Assembly: GCA_013376735.1 (NCBI GenBank)
Contig: VINJ01000001.1
Coordinates: forward strand, 2,914,001 to 2,978,000
Origin: a bacterium Scap17
GTDB lineage: Bacteria; Pseudomonadota; Gammaproteobacteria; Pseudomonadales; Halomonadaceae
Direction of reading: 5' to 3'
Length of the DNA: 64,000 nucleotides
Below, in pieces: positions 38,599 to 48,614 of the stretch. The position numbers were made by a program, and so were the translations under genes. Numbering within the stretch: position 1 is the stretch's first letter; every line of letters begins with the position of its first letter. The notes beneath the pieces are model-generated. The model was given only the letters and a program-made list of their open reading frames with translations, was not told the origin of the DNA and ran no database searches.

Positions 38599-39335
38599 GC
38601 GCGTGCCTCCAGCAGTCGGGCCACGCGCTCATCCGCTGGCGCCGTGGTGATGGTGTCGGGACTGGCGGCCTGCAGCACCACGCCGGGCGCCATCACCACC
38701 ATGTGATCAGCCAGGCTCAGCGCCTCGTTCATGTCGTGGGTGACCATCACCACGCTGCGCGGCTCCTCCTGCTGCATGCGCTGGAACTGGGCATGCACCT
38801 CGATGCGCGTGATCGGATCGACGGCCGAGAAGGCCTCATCGAGCAGCAGCAACGGTGGCTCCAGCATCATGGCGCGACACAGCCCGACGCGCTGGGCCTG
38901 ACCACCGGAAATCTCGTGGGGATAGCGGGTCAACAGCGCCATGTCGAGATCCATCATCTGGAACAGACGCGCGATGCGTGACTTGACGCGCTCGTCGCTC
39001 CAGCCTTCGCGGTCAGCGAGAATGGCGACGTTGTCGCGCACGCTCAGATGGGGAAAGAGGCCGATCTGCTGGACGGCATAGCCGATGCGGCGACGCATGG
39101 CTGGCAGGTTGGCGTAATCGACGGCGGCGCCGAATACCTTCACCTCACCTTCATCCGGGCGGATCAGGCCGTTGATCAGCTGCAGCAGGGTCGATTTGCC
39201 ACACCCGCTGGCACCGACCAGGGCGGTGATGCGATCACGCGGTAGTTCAAGATCAATGCCTTCAAACAGGCGCTGACCGGCAAAGCCCTTGTGCAGGCCG
39301 CTGAAGCGGACTGCCGGGGCGGTGTCATCACTCAT
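38595..39335 (-). CDS. ABC importer ATP-binding protein (osmoprotectant type)
   Basis: This 246-residue ATPase has Walker A GASGCGKST, Q-loop AVQQIGLFPHL, signature ISGGQAQRV, Walker B LLLLDEAFSAVD and the H-loop VTHD. It powers the fused receptor-permease encoded downstream. Unlike OpuA/ProV proteins it lacks a C-terminal CBS pair, so ionic-strength gating through CBS domains is not expected. AAGGA precedes its ATG. It heads a two-gene minus-strand operon. Confidence 0.92.
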   Translation of the reverse strand: MSDDTAPAVRFSGLHKGFAGQRLFEGIDLELPRDRITALVGASGCGKSTLLQLINGLIRPDEGEVKVFGAAVDYANLPAMRRRIGYAVQQIGLFPHLSVRDNVAILADREGWSDERVKSRIARLFQMMDLDMALLTRYPHEISGGQAQRVGLCRAMMLEPPLLLLDEAFSAVDPITRIEVHAQFQRMQQEEPRSVVMVTHDMNEALSLADHMVVMAPGVVLQAASPDTITTAPADERVARLLEARA

Positions 39336-39836
39336 CGAGTAGGTCCTTCTAGGCAGGTGAGCATGAGTCTTGAATGGCGGAAAGCGCTGGCGAGTCGGCG
39401 CACTTGCACACCAAAGAGTGCCGGTGACACCAGGCAGGTGACGGGAATGCTCCCCACTGACGCCCTCACGGCTTCCTCAATCAACAGTGACTACAGCGTC
39501 TCAGCTTATCAAGTCACCCCGGCGATGCCGGAGCAATTTCGTTTCTGAACTGACTTTCTCTCCCTGACGTCATTCAACTGCGTTACTCGACCTGGCGCTC
39601 CCCCTCGAGTCCCCTTCAGGCCCCCTGTTACAGGTCCTGCGACCTTGGTCAAAGCGCTGCATAATGACCTTTACGTTAACGTCAACTTTGACCTAGAGTA
39701 ATCCCATCACACGCCAAGGCGGCCCATGGCGGGCGGACTTGATAAGCCGGTCGCGACAGACCGTTTGCCATCAGGTCATCACAGCCCCTGGTGGACCTTG
39801 CTCATCGCGCTTCACCGATCTACAGGATGCCAGATC
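39336..39836. other. Divergent promoter region, ABC importer and liu operon
   Basis: This 501-bp region separates the minus-strand importer operon from liuA. It holds the LiuR-type operator at 39670-39685 overlapping a possible liuA promoter (TTTACG 39670-39675, TAGAGT 39694-39699, 18-bp spacer). A 10-bp direct repeat AGGCAGGTGA occurs at 39352 and 39431. No supported gene is seen. Confidence 0.5.
39670..39685. promoter_or_regulatory. LiuR-type operator upstream of liuA
   Basis: TTTACGTTAACGTCAA matches the perfect palindrome at 24504-24519 in 15 of 16 positions. It overlaps the likely -35 region of the liuABCDE promoter, about 150 bases before the liuA start codon. Confidence 0.85.
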
Positions 39837-41006
39837 ATGCACAGCCTCTATTCACCGCTGGATTTCGGACTCGACGAGACACACACCCTGCTGCGTGAGC
39901 AGGTCAACGCCTTTGCCCGCGACGAGATCGCCCCGCGCGCCGCCGAGATCGATGCCAGCAATGCCTTCCCCGATGACCTGTGGCAGAAATTCGGCGACAT
40001 GGGCCTGCTCGGCATCACCGTGCCCGACGAGGACGGCGGCAGCGGCATGGGCTACCTGGCGCACTGCATCGCGATGGAGGAGATCTCGCGTGCCAGCGCC
40101 TCGGTGGCACTCTCCTACGGCGCGCATTCCAACCTGTGCGTGAATCAGATCAAGCTCAACGGCACCGCCGAGCAGAAGACACGCTACCTGCCGAAGCTGA
40201 TGAGCGGCGAGCATGTCGGCGCGCTGGCGATGTCCGAACCCGGCGCCGGCTCTGACGTGGTCTCGATGCAGCTCAAGGCCGAACTGCGCGGCGATCACTA
40301 CGTGCTCAACGGCAACAAGATGTGGATCACCAACGGTCCGGATGCCCACACCCTGGTGGTCTATGCGAAGACCGACCCGGACGCCGGCTCGAAGGGCATC
40401 ACCGCCTTCATCATCGAGCGTGACTTCCCCGGTTTCTCCACCGCCCAGAAGCTCGACAAGCTCGGCATGCGCGGCTCCAACACCTGCGAGCTGGTCTTCC
40501 AGGATTGCCAGGTGCCGGTGGAGAACGTGCTGGGTGAGGTCAATCGTGGCGTTAAGGTCCTGATGAGCGGCCTGGACTACGAGCGCACCGTACTGGCCGC
40601 CGGCCCCATCGGCATCATGCAGGCGTGCATGGATATCGTGGTGCCCTACCTGCACGAGCGTCGTCAGTTCGGCCAGGCCATCGGTGAATTCCAGCTGGTG
40701 CAGGGCAAGGTCGCCGACATGTACACCACGCTCAATGCCTGTCGCGCCTATCTTTATGCGGTCGCCAATGCCTGTGATCGCGGCCAGACCTCACGCAAGG
40801 ACGCCGCGGGCGTGATTCTCTACTGCGCCGAGAAGGCCACCCAGATGGCACTGGATGCCATCCAGCTGCTCGGCGGCAACGGCTACATCAACGAGTACGC
40901 CACCGGGCGTCTGTTGCGCGACGCCAAGCTTTACGAGATCGGCGCCGGCACCAGCGAGATCCGCCGCATGCTGATCGGCCGTGAACTGTTCAACGAGAGC
41001 GCCTGA
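39837..41006 (+). CDS. liuA: Isovaleryl-CoA dehydrogenase
   Basis: LiuA oxidises isovaleryl-CoA to 3-methylcrotonyl-CoA using FAD, the first committed step after leucine transamination and decarboxylation. In the 389-residue protein the catalytic base is Glu249 in [14 protein letters not shown]. The position used by other acyl-CoA dehydrogenases holds EIGAGTSEI, with a glycine in place of the glutamate. This pair of features is diagnostic for isovaleryl-CoA dehydrogenase. The start at 39837 has AGGA 9 bases upstream; the frame reaches back to 39726 without homology. It heads liuABCDE behind a LiuR-type operator. Confidence 0.95.
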   Translation: MHSLYSPLDFGLDETHTLLREQVNAFARDEIAPRAAEIDASNAFPDDLWQKFGDMGLLGITVPDEDGGSGMGYLAHCIAMEEISRASASVALSYGAHSNLCVNQIKLNGTAEQKTRYLPKLMSGEHVGALAMSEPGAGSDVVSMQLKAELRGDHYVLNGNKMWITNGPDAHTLVVYAKTDPDAGSKGITAFIIERDFPGFSTAQKLDKLGMRGSNTCELVFQDCQVPVENVLGEVNRGVKVLMSGLDYERTVLAAGPIGIMQACMDIVVPYLHERRQFGQAIGEFQLVQGKVADMYTTLNACRAYLYAVANACDRGQTSRKDAAGVILYCAEKATQMALDAIQLLGGNGYINEYATGRLLRDAKLYEIGAGTSEIRRMLIGRELFNESA

Positions 41007-41061
41007 TACGTCTCGTCATCCCCTACTCTTTTCGTACCTCTTCGCCGCTGGAGCTTGCCCG

Positions 41062-42669
41062 ATGGCCATACTGACCTCCCTGATCAATCCGCGCAGTGAC
41101 CAGTTCCGCACCAATGAAGCGGCGATGCAGGCCGAGGTCGATCGCCTGCACCAGCTGCTGGAGATCGTCGCGGCCGGTGGCGGTGACAAGGCGCGTGAGC
41201 GTCACGAGTCGCGCGGCAAGCTGTTCGTGCGCGAACGCATCGACCACCTGATCGATGAAGGCTCGCCCTTCCTCGAACTTTCTGCGCTGGCGGCCCACGA
41301 CGTCTACGACAGTCCCGTCCCCGGCGCGGGCCTGGTCACCGGCATCGGCCGCGTCAGCGGTGTGGAGTGCGTCATCGTCGCCAACGACGCCACCGTCAAG
41401 GGCGGCACCTACTTCCCGATGACGGCCAAGAAGCATCTGCGCGCCCAGGAAATCGCCCGCAAGCATCGCCTGCCCTGCCTCTACCTAGTCGATTCCGGCG
41501 GCGCGCATCTGCCCCACCAGGACGAGGTCTTCCCGGACCGCGACCACTTCGGCCGCATCTTCTACAACCAGGCCACGCTGTCCGCCGAGGGTATCCCGCA
41601 GATCGCCGTGGTGATGGGGTCATGCACCGCAGGCGGCGCCTACGTGCCGGCGATGGCGGACGAATCCATCATCGTGCGCGAGCAAGGCACCATCTTCCTG
41701 GCGGGGCCGCCGCTGGTGAAGGCCGCCACCGGTGAGGACATCAGCGCCGAGGCGCTGGGCGGCGCCGAGGTCCATTGCAAGATCAGCGGCGTGGCCGACC
41801 ATCTGGCCGACAATGACGCCCATGCCCTGCAGCTGGCTCGCCGCGCCGTGTCGCGCCTCAACTGGCAACGCAAGGGCCAGCTCGCCCTGCGTGAATCGCG
41901 TCCGCCACGCCTGGACCCGCAGGAGCTCTACGGCATCGTCGGCACCGATCTCAAGAAACCCTACGACGTGCGCGAAGTGATCGGCCGCCTGGTGGATGAC
42001 TCGGACTTCGACGAATTCAAGCGCGAGTACGGCGAGACGCTGGTCACCGGCTTCGCGCATCTGCATGGCCATCCGGTCGGCATTCTCGCCAACAATGGCG
42101 TGCTGTTCTCGGAAAGCGCTCTCAAGGGCGCGCACTTCATCGAGCTATGCACCCAGCGCCGGATTCCGCTGATCTTTCTGCAGAACATCACCGGCTTCAT
42201 GGTCGGCTCGCTCTACGAGCACGAAGGCATCGCCAAGCACGGCGCCAAGCTGGTGGCGGCGGTGGCCTGCGCCAGGGTGCCCAAGTTCACGGTGCTGATC
42301 GGTGGCAGTTTCGGCGCGGGCAACTACGGCATGTGCGGGCGCGCCTATGACCCCAATCTGCTGTTCATGTGGCCCAACTCACGCATCTCGGTGATGGGCG
42401 GCGAGCAGGCTGCCAACGTGCTGGCACAGGTCAAGCGCGACCAGCATGCCCGCGAGGGGCGCGAGTGGCCCGCCGAGGAAGAGGAGGCCTTCAAGGCGCC
42501 TGTGCGCGAGCAGTATGAGCGTCAGGGCCATCCGACCTACGCCAGTGCGCGCCTGTGGGATGACGGCGTGATCGACCCACTGCAGACCCGCGACATCCTG
42601 GGGCTGTCCCTGGCCGCGGCCATGAATGCCGAGATCGAGGAAAGTCGCTTCGGTGTGCTTCGCATGTAA
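41062..42669 (+). CDS. liuB: Methylcrotonyl-CoA carboxylase, carboxyltransferase subunit
   Basis: LiuB is the beta subunit that transfers CO2 from carboxybiotin (on LiuD) to 3-methylcrotonyl-CoA. The 535-residue protein shows [43 protein letters not shown]-like segments typical of MCC beta, [13 protein letters not shown] and [22 protein letters not shown] stands before the ATG at 41062. A frame starting at 40981 overlaps liuA and is not used. It is 55 bases after liuA in the liu operon. Confidence 0.95.
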   Translation: MAILTSLINPRSDQFRTNEAAMQAEVDRLHQLLEIVAAGGGDKARERHESRGKLFVRERIDHLIDEGSPFLELSALAAHDVYDSPVPGAGLVTGIGRVSGVECVIVANDATVKGGTYFPMTAKKHLRAQEIARKHRLPCLYLVDSGGAHLPHQDEVFPDRDHFGRIFYNQATLSAEGIPQIAVVMGSCTAGGAYVPAMADESIIVREQGTIFLAGPPLVKAATGEDISAEALGGAEVHCKISGVADHLADNDAHALQLARRAVSRLNWQRKGQLALRESRPPRLDPQELYGIVGTDLKKPYDVREVIGRLVDDSDFDEFKREYGETLVTGFAHLHGHPVGILANNGVLFSESALKGAHFIELCTQRRIPLIFLQNITGFMVGSLYEHEGIAKHGAKLVAAVACARVPKFTVLIGGSFGAGNYGMCGRAYDPNLLFMWPNSRISVMGGEQAANVLAQVKRDQHAREGREWPAEEEEAFKAPVREQYERQGHPTYASARLWDDGVIDPLQTRDILGLSLAAAMNAEIEESRFGVLRM

Positions 42670-42752
42670 CCAGGCAAACACCGTGGCAATCCTTGTAGCC
42701 CGCACTGAATGCCATCAGTCATCTTTAAGCTAACAGAATGGAAGAAAGTGCG

Positions 42753-43592
42753 ATGACAGAGCCTCGCCAATCAAGTCGCCTCGAGATAGATCAACACGGC
42801 GTCGCCCGCCTCACTCTGCTGCGCCCCGAGGTGCACAACGCCTTCGATGATCTGCTGATCGCAGAGCTGAACCAGCACCTGGAGAGCCTGCACACCAGGA
42901 CGAGCCGCGACGAGGTGCGTGTGGTGGTACTGGCCTCCGAGGGCAAGAGCTTCTCGGCCGGCGCCGACCTCAAGTGGATGCAGCGCATGGTCGAATATTC
43001 GCTGGAGGATAACCTCGCCGACTCACGCGAGCTTGCGCGACTGATGCAGCTGCTCGATGGGCTGCCATGCCCCAGCGTGTGTCGTGTCCAGGGCGCCACC
43101 TTCGGCGGGGCCGTCGGTCTGGCGGCCTGCTGCGACATCGTGATTGCCGCCGAGCGTGCGCGCTTCTGTCTTTCCGAAGTGCGCATCGGCCTGGCGCCGG
43201 CGGCCATCAGCCCGTACGTGCAGCGCGCCATCGGCTCACGCCAGATGCGCCGTTATGCCCTCAGCGCCGAGGTGATCGACAGTGCCACCGCGCAGCGCAT
43301 CGGCCTGGTCCACGAGACCTGCCCCGATGAGCTGCTGGAGGCGCGTGTCACGGAGATGGTTCAGACCCTGCTGGCCACCTCGCCTGCCGCCAGTCGCGCC
43401 ACCAAGGCGCTGCTCAGCGAGGTGGCTCAGGCACCTGACAGTGCCGCGACCCGTGAACGCTGCTGCGAGGTGATCAGCCAGCTGCGCGTCAGCGAGCAGG
43501 GCCAGGCCGGCCTGGCCGCCTTCTTCGCCGGCACGCCGGCGCCCTGGGTGCCGACCGAGAACCAAACAACCGAGACGCCGAAATCCTCGTGA
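42753..43592 (+). CDS. liuC: Methylglutaconyl-CoA hydratase
   Basis: LiuC hydrates 3-methylglutaconyl-CoA to HMG-CoA. The 279-residue crotonase has the oxyanion segment FSAGADLKWMQ and the LiuC-type active-site block GATFGGAVGLAACCD followed by FCLSEVRIGLAPAAISPYV. The first glutamate of standard hydratases is replaced in GGAVGL, while the second (SEVRIG) is kept, the pattern I know for LiuC proteins. The start at 42753 is chosen for GGAAGAAAG ahead of it; an in-frame ATG at 42738 has no such site. It lies third in the liu operon. Confidence 0.92.
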   Translation: MTEPRQSSRLEIDQHGVARLTLLRPEVHNAFDDLLIAELNQHLESLHTRTSRDEVRVVVLASEGKSFSAGADLKWMQRMVEYSLEDNLADSRELARLMQLLDGLPCPSVCRVQGATFGGAVGLAACCDIVIAAERARFCLSEVRIGLAPAAISPYVQRAIGSRQMRRYALSAEVIDSATAQRIGLVHETCPDELLEARVTEMVQTLLATSPAASRATKALLSEVAQAPDSAATRERCCEVISQLRVSEQGQAGLAAFFAGTPAPWVPTENQTTETPKSS

Positions 43593-43638
43593 TCACCAGA
43601 GGCCTGAAGCCGCTGACGGCATGTCGACGCTCTCGGCA

Positions 43639-43664
43639 CTGGTCATCACTCTTGGTCATCAATC
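43639..43664. repeat. 13-bp tandem duplication after liuC
   Basis: CTGGTCATCACTC (43639-43651) and TTGGTCATCAATC (43652-43664) differ at two positions. They lie 47 bases after the liuC stop, before liuD. Confidence 0.6.
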
Positions 43665-43758
43665 TCAGACATTCACCTCGGCCATGCCTGCCGGATTTTT
43701 TCATAAGAGCTTTTCTCTTCCTGATTTCCCTAGCCACCTTCGCCACAGGACGCTTGCC

Positions 43759-46026
43759 ATGAACGCCAACCGCGAGACAGACCAGACCCTCCCCGCCGGT
43801 TGCGGCGAGATCCGCAAGCTGCTGGTCGCCAACCGGGGTGAGATCGCCGTACGCGTGATGCGCACCGCTCGCGCGATGGGCATCCAGACAGTGGCGGTCT
43901 ACTCCGATGCCGACGCCGACGCCCTGCATGTGCGCGAGGCCGACGAGGCCGTGCGCCTTGGCCCCGCCAGCGCCCGCGAAAGCTATCTGGATATCGACAA
44001 GGTGATCGCTGCCGCGCGCAAAAGCGGTGCCGATGCCGTGCATCCCGGATATGGCTTCCTGTCCGAGAACGCCGCCTTCGTCAGCGCGCTGGCCGAGGCC
44101 GGCATCATCTTCGTCGGCCCGCCCCAGAGCGCGATCGCCGACATGGGCGACAAGTCCGCCGCCAAGATGCGCATGCAGGCGGCCAACGTGCCGCTGGTGC
44201 CCGGCTACCACGGTGAGGACCAGCAGGATGCGCTGCTGCAGGCCGAAGCGGACCGCATGGGCTATCCGGTGCTGATCAAGGCGTGTGCCGGTGGCGGCGG
44301 CAAGGGCATGCGCGTGGTCGAGAGCAGCGACGAATTCGCGGCGGCGCTGGCCAGCTGTCGGCGTGAGTCCCGCGCCGCCTTCGGCGATGAGCGCATGCTG
44401 ATCGAGAAATACCTGACCCGGCCGCGCCACGTCGAAGTCCAGGTGTTCTGCGACAGCTACGGCAGTGGAGTCTATCTGTTCGAGCGCGATTGCAGTGTCC
44501 AGCGTCGCCACCAGAAGGTGCTGGAAGAAGCCCCCGCGCCGGGACTGACGCCGTCGCTGCGCCGTGAGATGGGCGAGGCCGCCGTGCGGGCAGCGCGCGA
44601 GATCGGCTATGTCGGTGCCGGCACCATCGAGTTTCTGCTCGACGCGCCGCAGCCGGGCAGCGAAAGCCACGGCGCCTTCTACTTCATGGAGATGAACACC
44701 CGCCTGCAGGTCGAGCACCCGGTCACCGAGATGATCACCGGCGAAGACCTCGTCGAATGGCAACTGCGCATCGCGCGGGGTGAACGCCTGCCGCGCCAGC
44801 AGGATGAGCTGACATTGACCGGCCACAGCTTCGAGGCGCGCCTCTACGCCGAAGACCCGGACAACGACTTCCTGCCCGCCACCGGTATGCTGGAACGCTT
44901 CCGGCTGGATCTGGCAGGGGGCGGACTGACCGCCCGGCAGGTACGTCTGGACAGCGGCGTCGCCGAGGGCGATGAAGTCTCGATGCATTACGACCCGATG
45001 CTGGCCAAGCTGATCAGCTACGGGCCGACTCGCGAACAGGCGCTCGAGATACTGCTGCGCGCGCTGGCAGCGCTGGAAGTGCGTGGCGTCACCACCAACC
45101 GCGCCTTCCTGTCCCGCCTGGCGGGCCATCCTGACTTCCGCGCCGCCGAGCTGGATACCCGCTTCATCGAGCGCCATCACGACAGCCTGTTCCCCAGCGC
45201 GACGCTGGATCATGACAGCCTCGCGGCCAGTGCCTTGCTGGCGCTCTCGCGCCTGAATGAGCAAGCCAATCACGCATCGCCAGCGAGTCGCACATCACAT
45301 TCGCGCCAGCCCTGCGCCAGCCCATGGGAGCGCCGCGATGGCTGGCGCAATGGCCTGCCACACCAGGTGCGCCTGGCGCTGTGTCTGCCCGCTGACGCCG
45401 ATACCGATGAGCGCAGCGACAAGGTGGCGCATATCATCGCGCGTCGCCCCGTAGCGTATGCCTCCATGGCGAATACGCACACGGCGGGTACCTCATCCGG
45501 GAGTGATTCGCACGGCGACTGGCAGCTTGAAGTGACCACTCACTGCGGCGAAGATAGACAGACCACACACCATCTCGGTCGGCTCACTCGCCTTGAAGGC
45601 AACGCCATCGCCGTGACGCTGGATGGCCATCGTCGTCGCTTCCAGGCAAGCCACGCGCCGGCCCGCGGCGGTGAAGTGCTGGTGCTGTCGTCAGCGCAGC
45701 ACAGCCAGTCCGGCAGCACTCCACAGGGGGAATCACGCCTGCTGTGGCGGCGTGCCGATGCCGTGGACCACGCGCGCCACGAGACCCAGGCAACCCTGAA
45801 TGCGCCGATGAATGGCACCGTGGTCGCGCAGCTGGTCGCGCCGGGCAGCCATGTCCCGCGGGGCACGCCCCTGATGGTGATGGAGGCGATGAAGATGGAG
45901 CACACCCTCAACGCCCCCGCCGATGGAGAGGTCGCCCAGTTCCACTTCTCGGCCGGTGACAGCGTGGTTCAGGGCGATGTGCTGCTCGAATTCACGGCCG
46001 CGCAGGTCGAGTCGGACAAGGAGTAG
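43759..46026 (+). CDS. liuD: Methylcrotonyl-CoA carboxylase, biotin carboxylase/carrier subunit
   Basis: LiuD is the alpha subunit that carboxylates its own biotin with ATP and bicarbonate. The 755-residue protein has a biotin carboxylase domain (KLLVANRGEIAVRV, GGGGKGMR, FMEMNTRLQVEHPVTEM), a middle linker and a biotinyl domain with the acceptor Lys712 in EAMKMEH. The linker around residues 500-600 is rich in Ser, Thr and His and looks poorly conserved. The start at 43759 follows AGGA; an upstream frame to 43621 has no homology. It forms the MCC holoenzyme with LiuB. Confidence 0.95.
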   Translation: MNANRETDQTLPAGCGEIRKLLVANRGEIAVRVMRTARAMGIQTVAVYSDADADALHVREADEAVRLGPASARESYLDIDKVIAAARKSGADAVHPGYGFLSENAAFVSALAEAGIIFVGPPQSAIADMGDKSAAKMRMQAANVPLVPGYHGEDQQDALLQAEADRMGYPVLIKACAGGGGKGMRVVESSDEFAAALASCRRESRAAFGDERMLIEKYLTRPRHVEVQVFCDSYGSGVYLFERDCSVQRRHQKVLEEAPAPGLTPSLRREMGEAAVRAAREIGYVGAGTIEFLLDAPQPGSESHGAFYFMEMNTRLQVEHPVTEMITGEDLVEWQLRIARGERLPRQQDELTLTGHSFEARLYAEDPDNDFLPATGMLERFRLDLAGGGLTARQVRLDSGVAEGDEVSMHYDPMLAKLISYGPTREQALEILLRALAALEVRGVTTNRAFLSRLAGHPDFRAAELDTRFIERHHDSLFPSATLDHDSLAASALLALSRLNEQANHASPASRTSHSRQPCASPWERRDGWRNGLPHQVRLALCLPADADTDERSDKVAHIIARRPVAYASMANTHTAGTSSGSDSHGDWQLEVTTHCGEDRQTTHHLGRLTRLEGNAIAVTLDGHRRRFQASHAPARGGEVLVLSSAQHSQSGSTPQGESRLLWRRADAVDHARHETQATLNAPMNGTVVAQLVAPGSHVPRGTPLMVMEAMKMEHTLNAPADGEVAQFHFSAGDSVVQGDVLLEFTAAQVESDKE

Positions 46027-46031
46027 TCAGC

Positions 46032-46988
46032 ATGCACTTTCCCCGCAAGGTACGCATCGTCGAGGTGGGGGCACGCGACGGACTGCAGAACGAGTCGGTG
46101 CCCGTCGCGACTGCCACCAAGCTTGAGTTGATCCGGCGTCTGAGCGACAGCGGTCTTGCGCATGTCGAGGCCGCCAGCTTCGTCTCGCCCAGGTGGGTGC
46201 CGCAGATGGCCGATCACCGCGAGATCATGCTGGCGCTGCGCGACAGTTCCGCCAAGTCAACAACCATCGAGTCAACAACCACCAAGTCAACAACCACCAG
46301 GTCAGCGACCACTTACTCCGCTCTCACACCCAACATGAAGGGGCTTGAGGCGGCGCTTGAGTGTGGTGTGCGCGAGGTGGCCGTGTTCGGCTCGGCCAGC
46401 GAGTCATTCTCGCAGCGCAACATCAACTGCTCGATCGCCGAGTCGCTTGCGCGCTTTGAGCCGGTGATGGAACACGCCCTCAAGGCCGGTGTGCGTGTGC
46501 GCGGCTATGTGTCCTGCGTGCTCGGCTGCCCCTATGAAGGCGAAATAGCCCCCGCCGAGGTGGCCGCCGTCGCTCGCGAGCTCAAGGCCATGGGCTGCTA
46601 CGAGGTCTCGCTTGGCGACACCATCGGCGTCGGCACGCCGCTCAAGGCCAAGCACATGCTGGAGCAGGTCAGTCGCGAGGTGCCGATCACGCAGCTCGCC
46701 GCCCACTTCCACGACACCTACGGCCAGGCGCTCGCCAACCTCTACGCCGTGCTGGAAGAAGGCATCGCGGTGATCGACAGTTCGGTGGCGGGCCTGGGCG
46801 GCTGCCCCTACGCCAAGGGCGCCTCGGGCAATGTCGCCAGTGAAGACGTGCTCTATCTGCTTGAGGGCATGGGCATCGAGACGGGGGTGGATCTGGCAGC
46901 GCTGGCCCGCACCGGTGACTGGATCAGCCGTGAGCTTGGGCGGCCGAATGGTTCACGCGTCGGCCAGGCGCTGATGGCCAGTGACTGA
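46032..46988 (+). CDS. liuE: Hydroxymethylglutaryl-CoA lyase
   Basis: LiuE cleaves HMG-CoA to acetyl-CoA and acetoacetate, ending leucine degradation. The 318-residue TIM-barrel protein has VEVGARDGLQNE, the metal-ligand AAHFHDTYGQA, and the catalytic-cysteine loop VAGLGGCPYAKGASGN. An unusual Ser/Thr-rich insertion at residues 76-95 (four 5-residue units) separates MADHREIMLAL from YSALTPNMKG. It is encoded by a 15-bp DNA tandem repeat and would sit in a surface loop. The gene starts 5 bases after liuD and completes liuABCDE. Confidence 0.95.
   Translation: MHFPRKVRIVEVGARDGLQNESVPVATATKLELIRRLSDSGLAHVEAASFVSPRWVPQMADHREIMLALRDSSAKSTTIESTTTKSTTTRSATTYSALTPNMKGLEAALECGVREVAVFGSASESFSQRNINCSIAESLARFEPVMEHALKAGVRVRGYVSCVLGCPYEGEIAPAEVAAVARELKAMGCYEVSLGDTIGVGTPLKAKHMLEQVSREVPITQLAAHFHDTYGQALANLYAVLEEGIAVIDSSVAGLGGCPYAKGASGNVASEDVLYLLEGMGIETGVDLAALARTGDWISRELGRPNGSRVGQALMASD
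46257..46316 (+). repeat. In-frame 15-bp tandem repeat inside liuE
   Basis: Four 15-bp units (46257-46271, 46272-46286, 46287-46301, 46302-46316) encode STTIE, STTTK, STTTR and SATTY. The unit length is a multiple of three, so copy-number change would keep the frame. Confidence 0.92.
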
Positions 46989-47221
46989 TGACCAAGGCTG
47001 AGGGCGATTGGATCGAGGCACTGCCAAGCGAGGGCGCAATGGCGCGCGCTGATTGCGACCAAGGGCCGCACTGGATGGTCGCTGTCATGGAATCGGTGTA
47101 GGCTTGCCGCCATTCGCGCACCGCTTGAGCCCGATGCGCGCCTTCCAACACCATGTCTCTGCCTGAATCTTCGCCCGCCTTCTGAGCAGGTGAAGCGCGA
47201 GACAGCTTTCAGGACACCGTG
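46989..47221. other. Spacer between liuE and yjdM
   Basis: This 233-bp region should hold the end of the liu transcript and the yjdM promoter. No clear U-tract terminator is visible after liuE and no supported gene is present. Confidence 0.35.
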
Positions 47222-47557
47222 ATGAGCGCCCTCCCGAACTGCCCGGCCTGCAATTCCGAATTCACCTACGACGACGGCATGCAGTACGTCTGCCCTGAAT
47301 GTGCCCATGAGTGGTCCAAGGAAGCCGCCGTCGAGGAAGCCGGCCCGGTATTCCGCGATGCCAACGGCAACGAGCTGGTCGATGGCGACACCGTCACCGT
47401 CATCAAGGATCTGAAGATCAAGGGCACCTCCTCCGTCGTCAAGGTCGGCACCAAGGTCAAGAACATCCGCCTGGTGGATGGCGATCACGACATCGACTGC
47501 AAGATCGATGGCGTCGGCCCGATGAAGCTGAAGTCGATCTTCGTCAAGAAAGCCTGA
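47222..47557 (+). CDS. yjdM: YjdM/PhnA family zinc-ribbon protein
   Basis: This 111-residue protein matches YjdM (formerly PhnA) of E. coli in length and pattern. It has an N-terminal zinc ribbon with CPAC and CPEC pairs, then the conserved [25 protein letters not shown] and a closing [10 protein letters not shown]. Despite the old phn name its biochemical role is not known. The ATG at 47222 follows AGGACACCGTG; a GTG directly before it is a possible alternative. It is monocistronic, with a hairpin terminator after it. Confidence 0.9.
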   Translation: MSALPNCPACNSEFTYDDGMQYVCPECAHEWSKEAAVEEAGPVFRDANGNELVDGDTVTVIKDLKIKGTSSVVKVGTKVKNIRLVDGDHDIDCKIDGVGPMKLKSIFVKKA

Positions 47558-47574
47558 TTGGCCTGCTGCCTGAC

Positions 47575-47623
47575 ACGACGATGCCCCGCCTGCGCTCTGT
47601 GCGCGACGGGGCATCGTCGTTTG
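47575..47623 (+). terminator. yjdM terminator
   Basis: A 14-bp stem, ACGACGATGCCCCG with its complement (47607-47620), is followed by only a short TTT. Confidence 0.7.
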
Positions 47624-47651
47624 CGGACTGTCGTTTTCGGACTATCGTTTC
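47624..47651. repeat. 14-bp tandem duplication after the yjdM terminator
   Basis: CGGACTGTCGTTTT (47624-47637) and CGGACTATCGTTTC (47638-47651) match at 12 of 14 positions, directly after the yjdM hairpin. Confidence 0.65.
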
Positions 47652-47764
47652 CAGCACGTCATTTCCGGCTTGCCAAGGCGCCTTGCTCGGCCCGCTCTAG
47701 CTAGCACTGACCCGCTCCAATTCGCTCGAGCCCGCTTCAGCCCACTACCCCGGCAAGTGCTCAC

Positions 47765-48133
47765 TCACTCCTCAGGCGACGTCTTGTCGAGCGGCGTGAC
47801 CTTGGACAGGCGTATGCGGCGCTGACCGCCGACCTCGAATTCAAAGCGGCCACTCACCTGGACCTCGCGCCCGATATAGGCACCGATGCGCTCCGGTGGC
47901 AGCAGTTCCAGGCGCTGCTGGCTTTCGCCTTCCAGCCAGTAGCGGTTGGGCACGTCTTCGCTGCGCACCCTGCCCTGCACGGCCACCTGCTCGCCCTGCC
48001 AGGCCTCGGAGTGTTCCAGCAGCGTCGCCACGCTGGTAGGGCGCGGGCCATTGACGCCATCGCATCCCGCCCCGGCCATCAACATCACCGCCACGGCCAC
48101 CATCGCCAGCCAGTGTTGCATCCCCTTGTTCAT
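47765..48133 (-). CDS. OB-fold-like lipoprotein
   Basis: This 122-residue protein has a lipoprotein signal ending in MAGAGC, then a small beta-rich domain (VQGRVRSEDVPNRYWLEG, VQVSGRFEFEVGGQRRIRLS) resembling the OB-fold of periplasmic or membrane-anchored stress proteins. No function can be given. I chose the ATG at 48131-48133 because GAGGA lies 6 bases upstream; other in-frame starts lie at 48139 and 48184. Its neighbours (yjdM, SDR) point in the opposite direction and give no functional clue. Confidence 0.65.
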   Translation of the reverse strand: MNKGMQHWLAMVAVAVMLMAGAGCDGVNGPRPTSVATLLEHSEAWQGEQVAVQGRVRSEDVPNRYWLEGESQQRLELLPPERIGAYIGREVQVSGRFEFEVGGQRRIRLSKVTPLDKTSPEE

Positions 48134-48614
48134 CTTCATTCCTCGCGCGACTGATACTTCATCGGGGGCTACCCGCTCGCTCATTCACTCGCTTGCGGCT
48201 TGAGGGGACTCGGGCAACGGCCCGGCAGTCGAGTTCCTCGCCCTCGCGTCGAATGGCGATCTCTCGTGGTCACCCAGACGCACCTGACGCCTGACATGGA
48301 CTCATGCACAGTCTGACAGCTGCCACGCGAGGCGATAACTCCCTGACCAATAGAATCAGCCATCAGGATCAGTCCTCAACGCAGGCCGTGAGGCGCCGCG
48401 CCACCCGCCAGCCCCATCACGACTCTGAGGCCTGTCATGCTTAGGCATGGTCGCCGTGCGCGGTGTCTGCGGGCACCGCCCTTGTCTCGCGCGCCCGCCG
48501 CACCTATATCATTGCCCGCAGGGGCACACCGCGCCATCGACGAGACGTGAATGACGCGCTTCGTCACATCGCCCTGCACACAACGCCCTGCCGGCACCTC
48601 ATCAGGAGAATCAC
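48134..48614. other. Divergent intergenic region
   Basis: This 481-bp stretch carries the promoters of the lipoprotein gene (minus) and the SDR gene (plus). I find no strong palindrome, RNA gene or coding frame with family resemblance in it. Confidence 0.35.

Noticed and set aside
43489-45273. A 594-codon minus-strand frame opposite liuD
   Set aside because: liuD has full biotin carboxylase motifs on the plus strand; the opposite frame is a GC-rich shadow.
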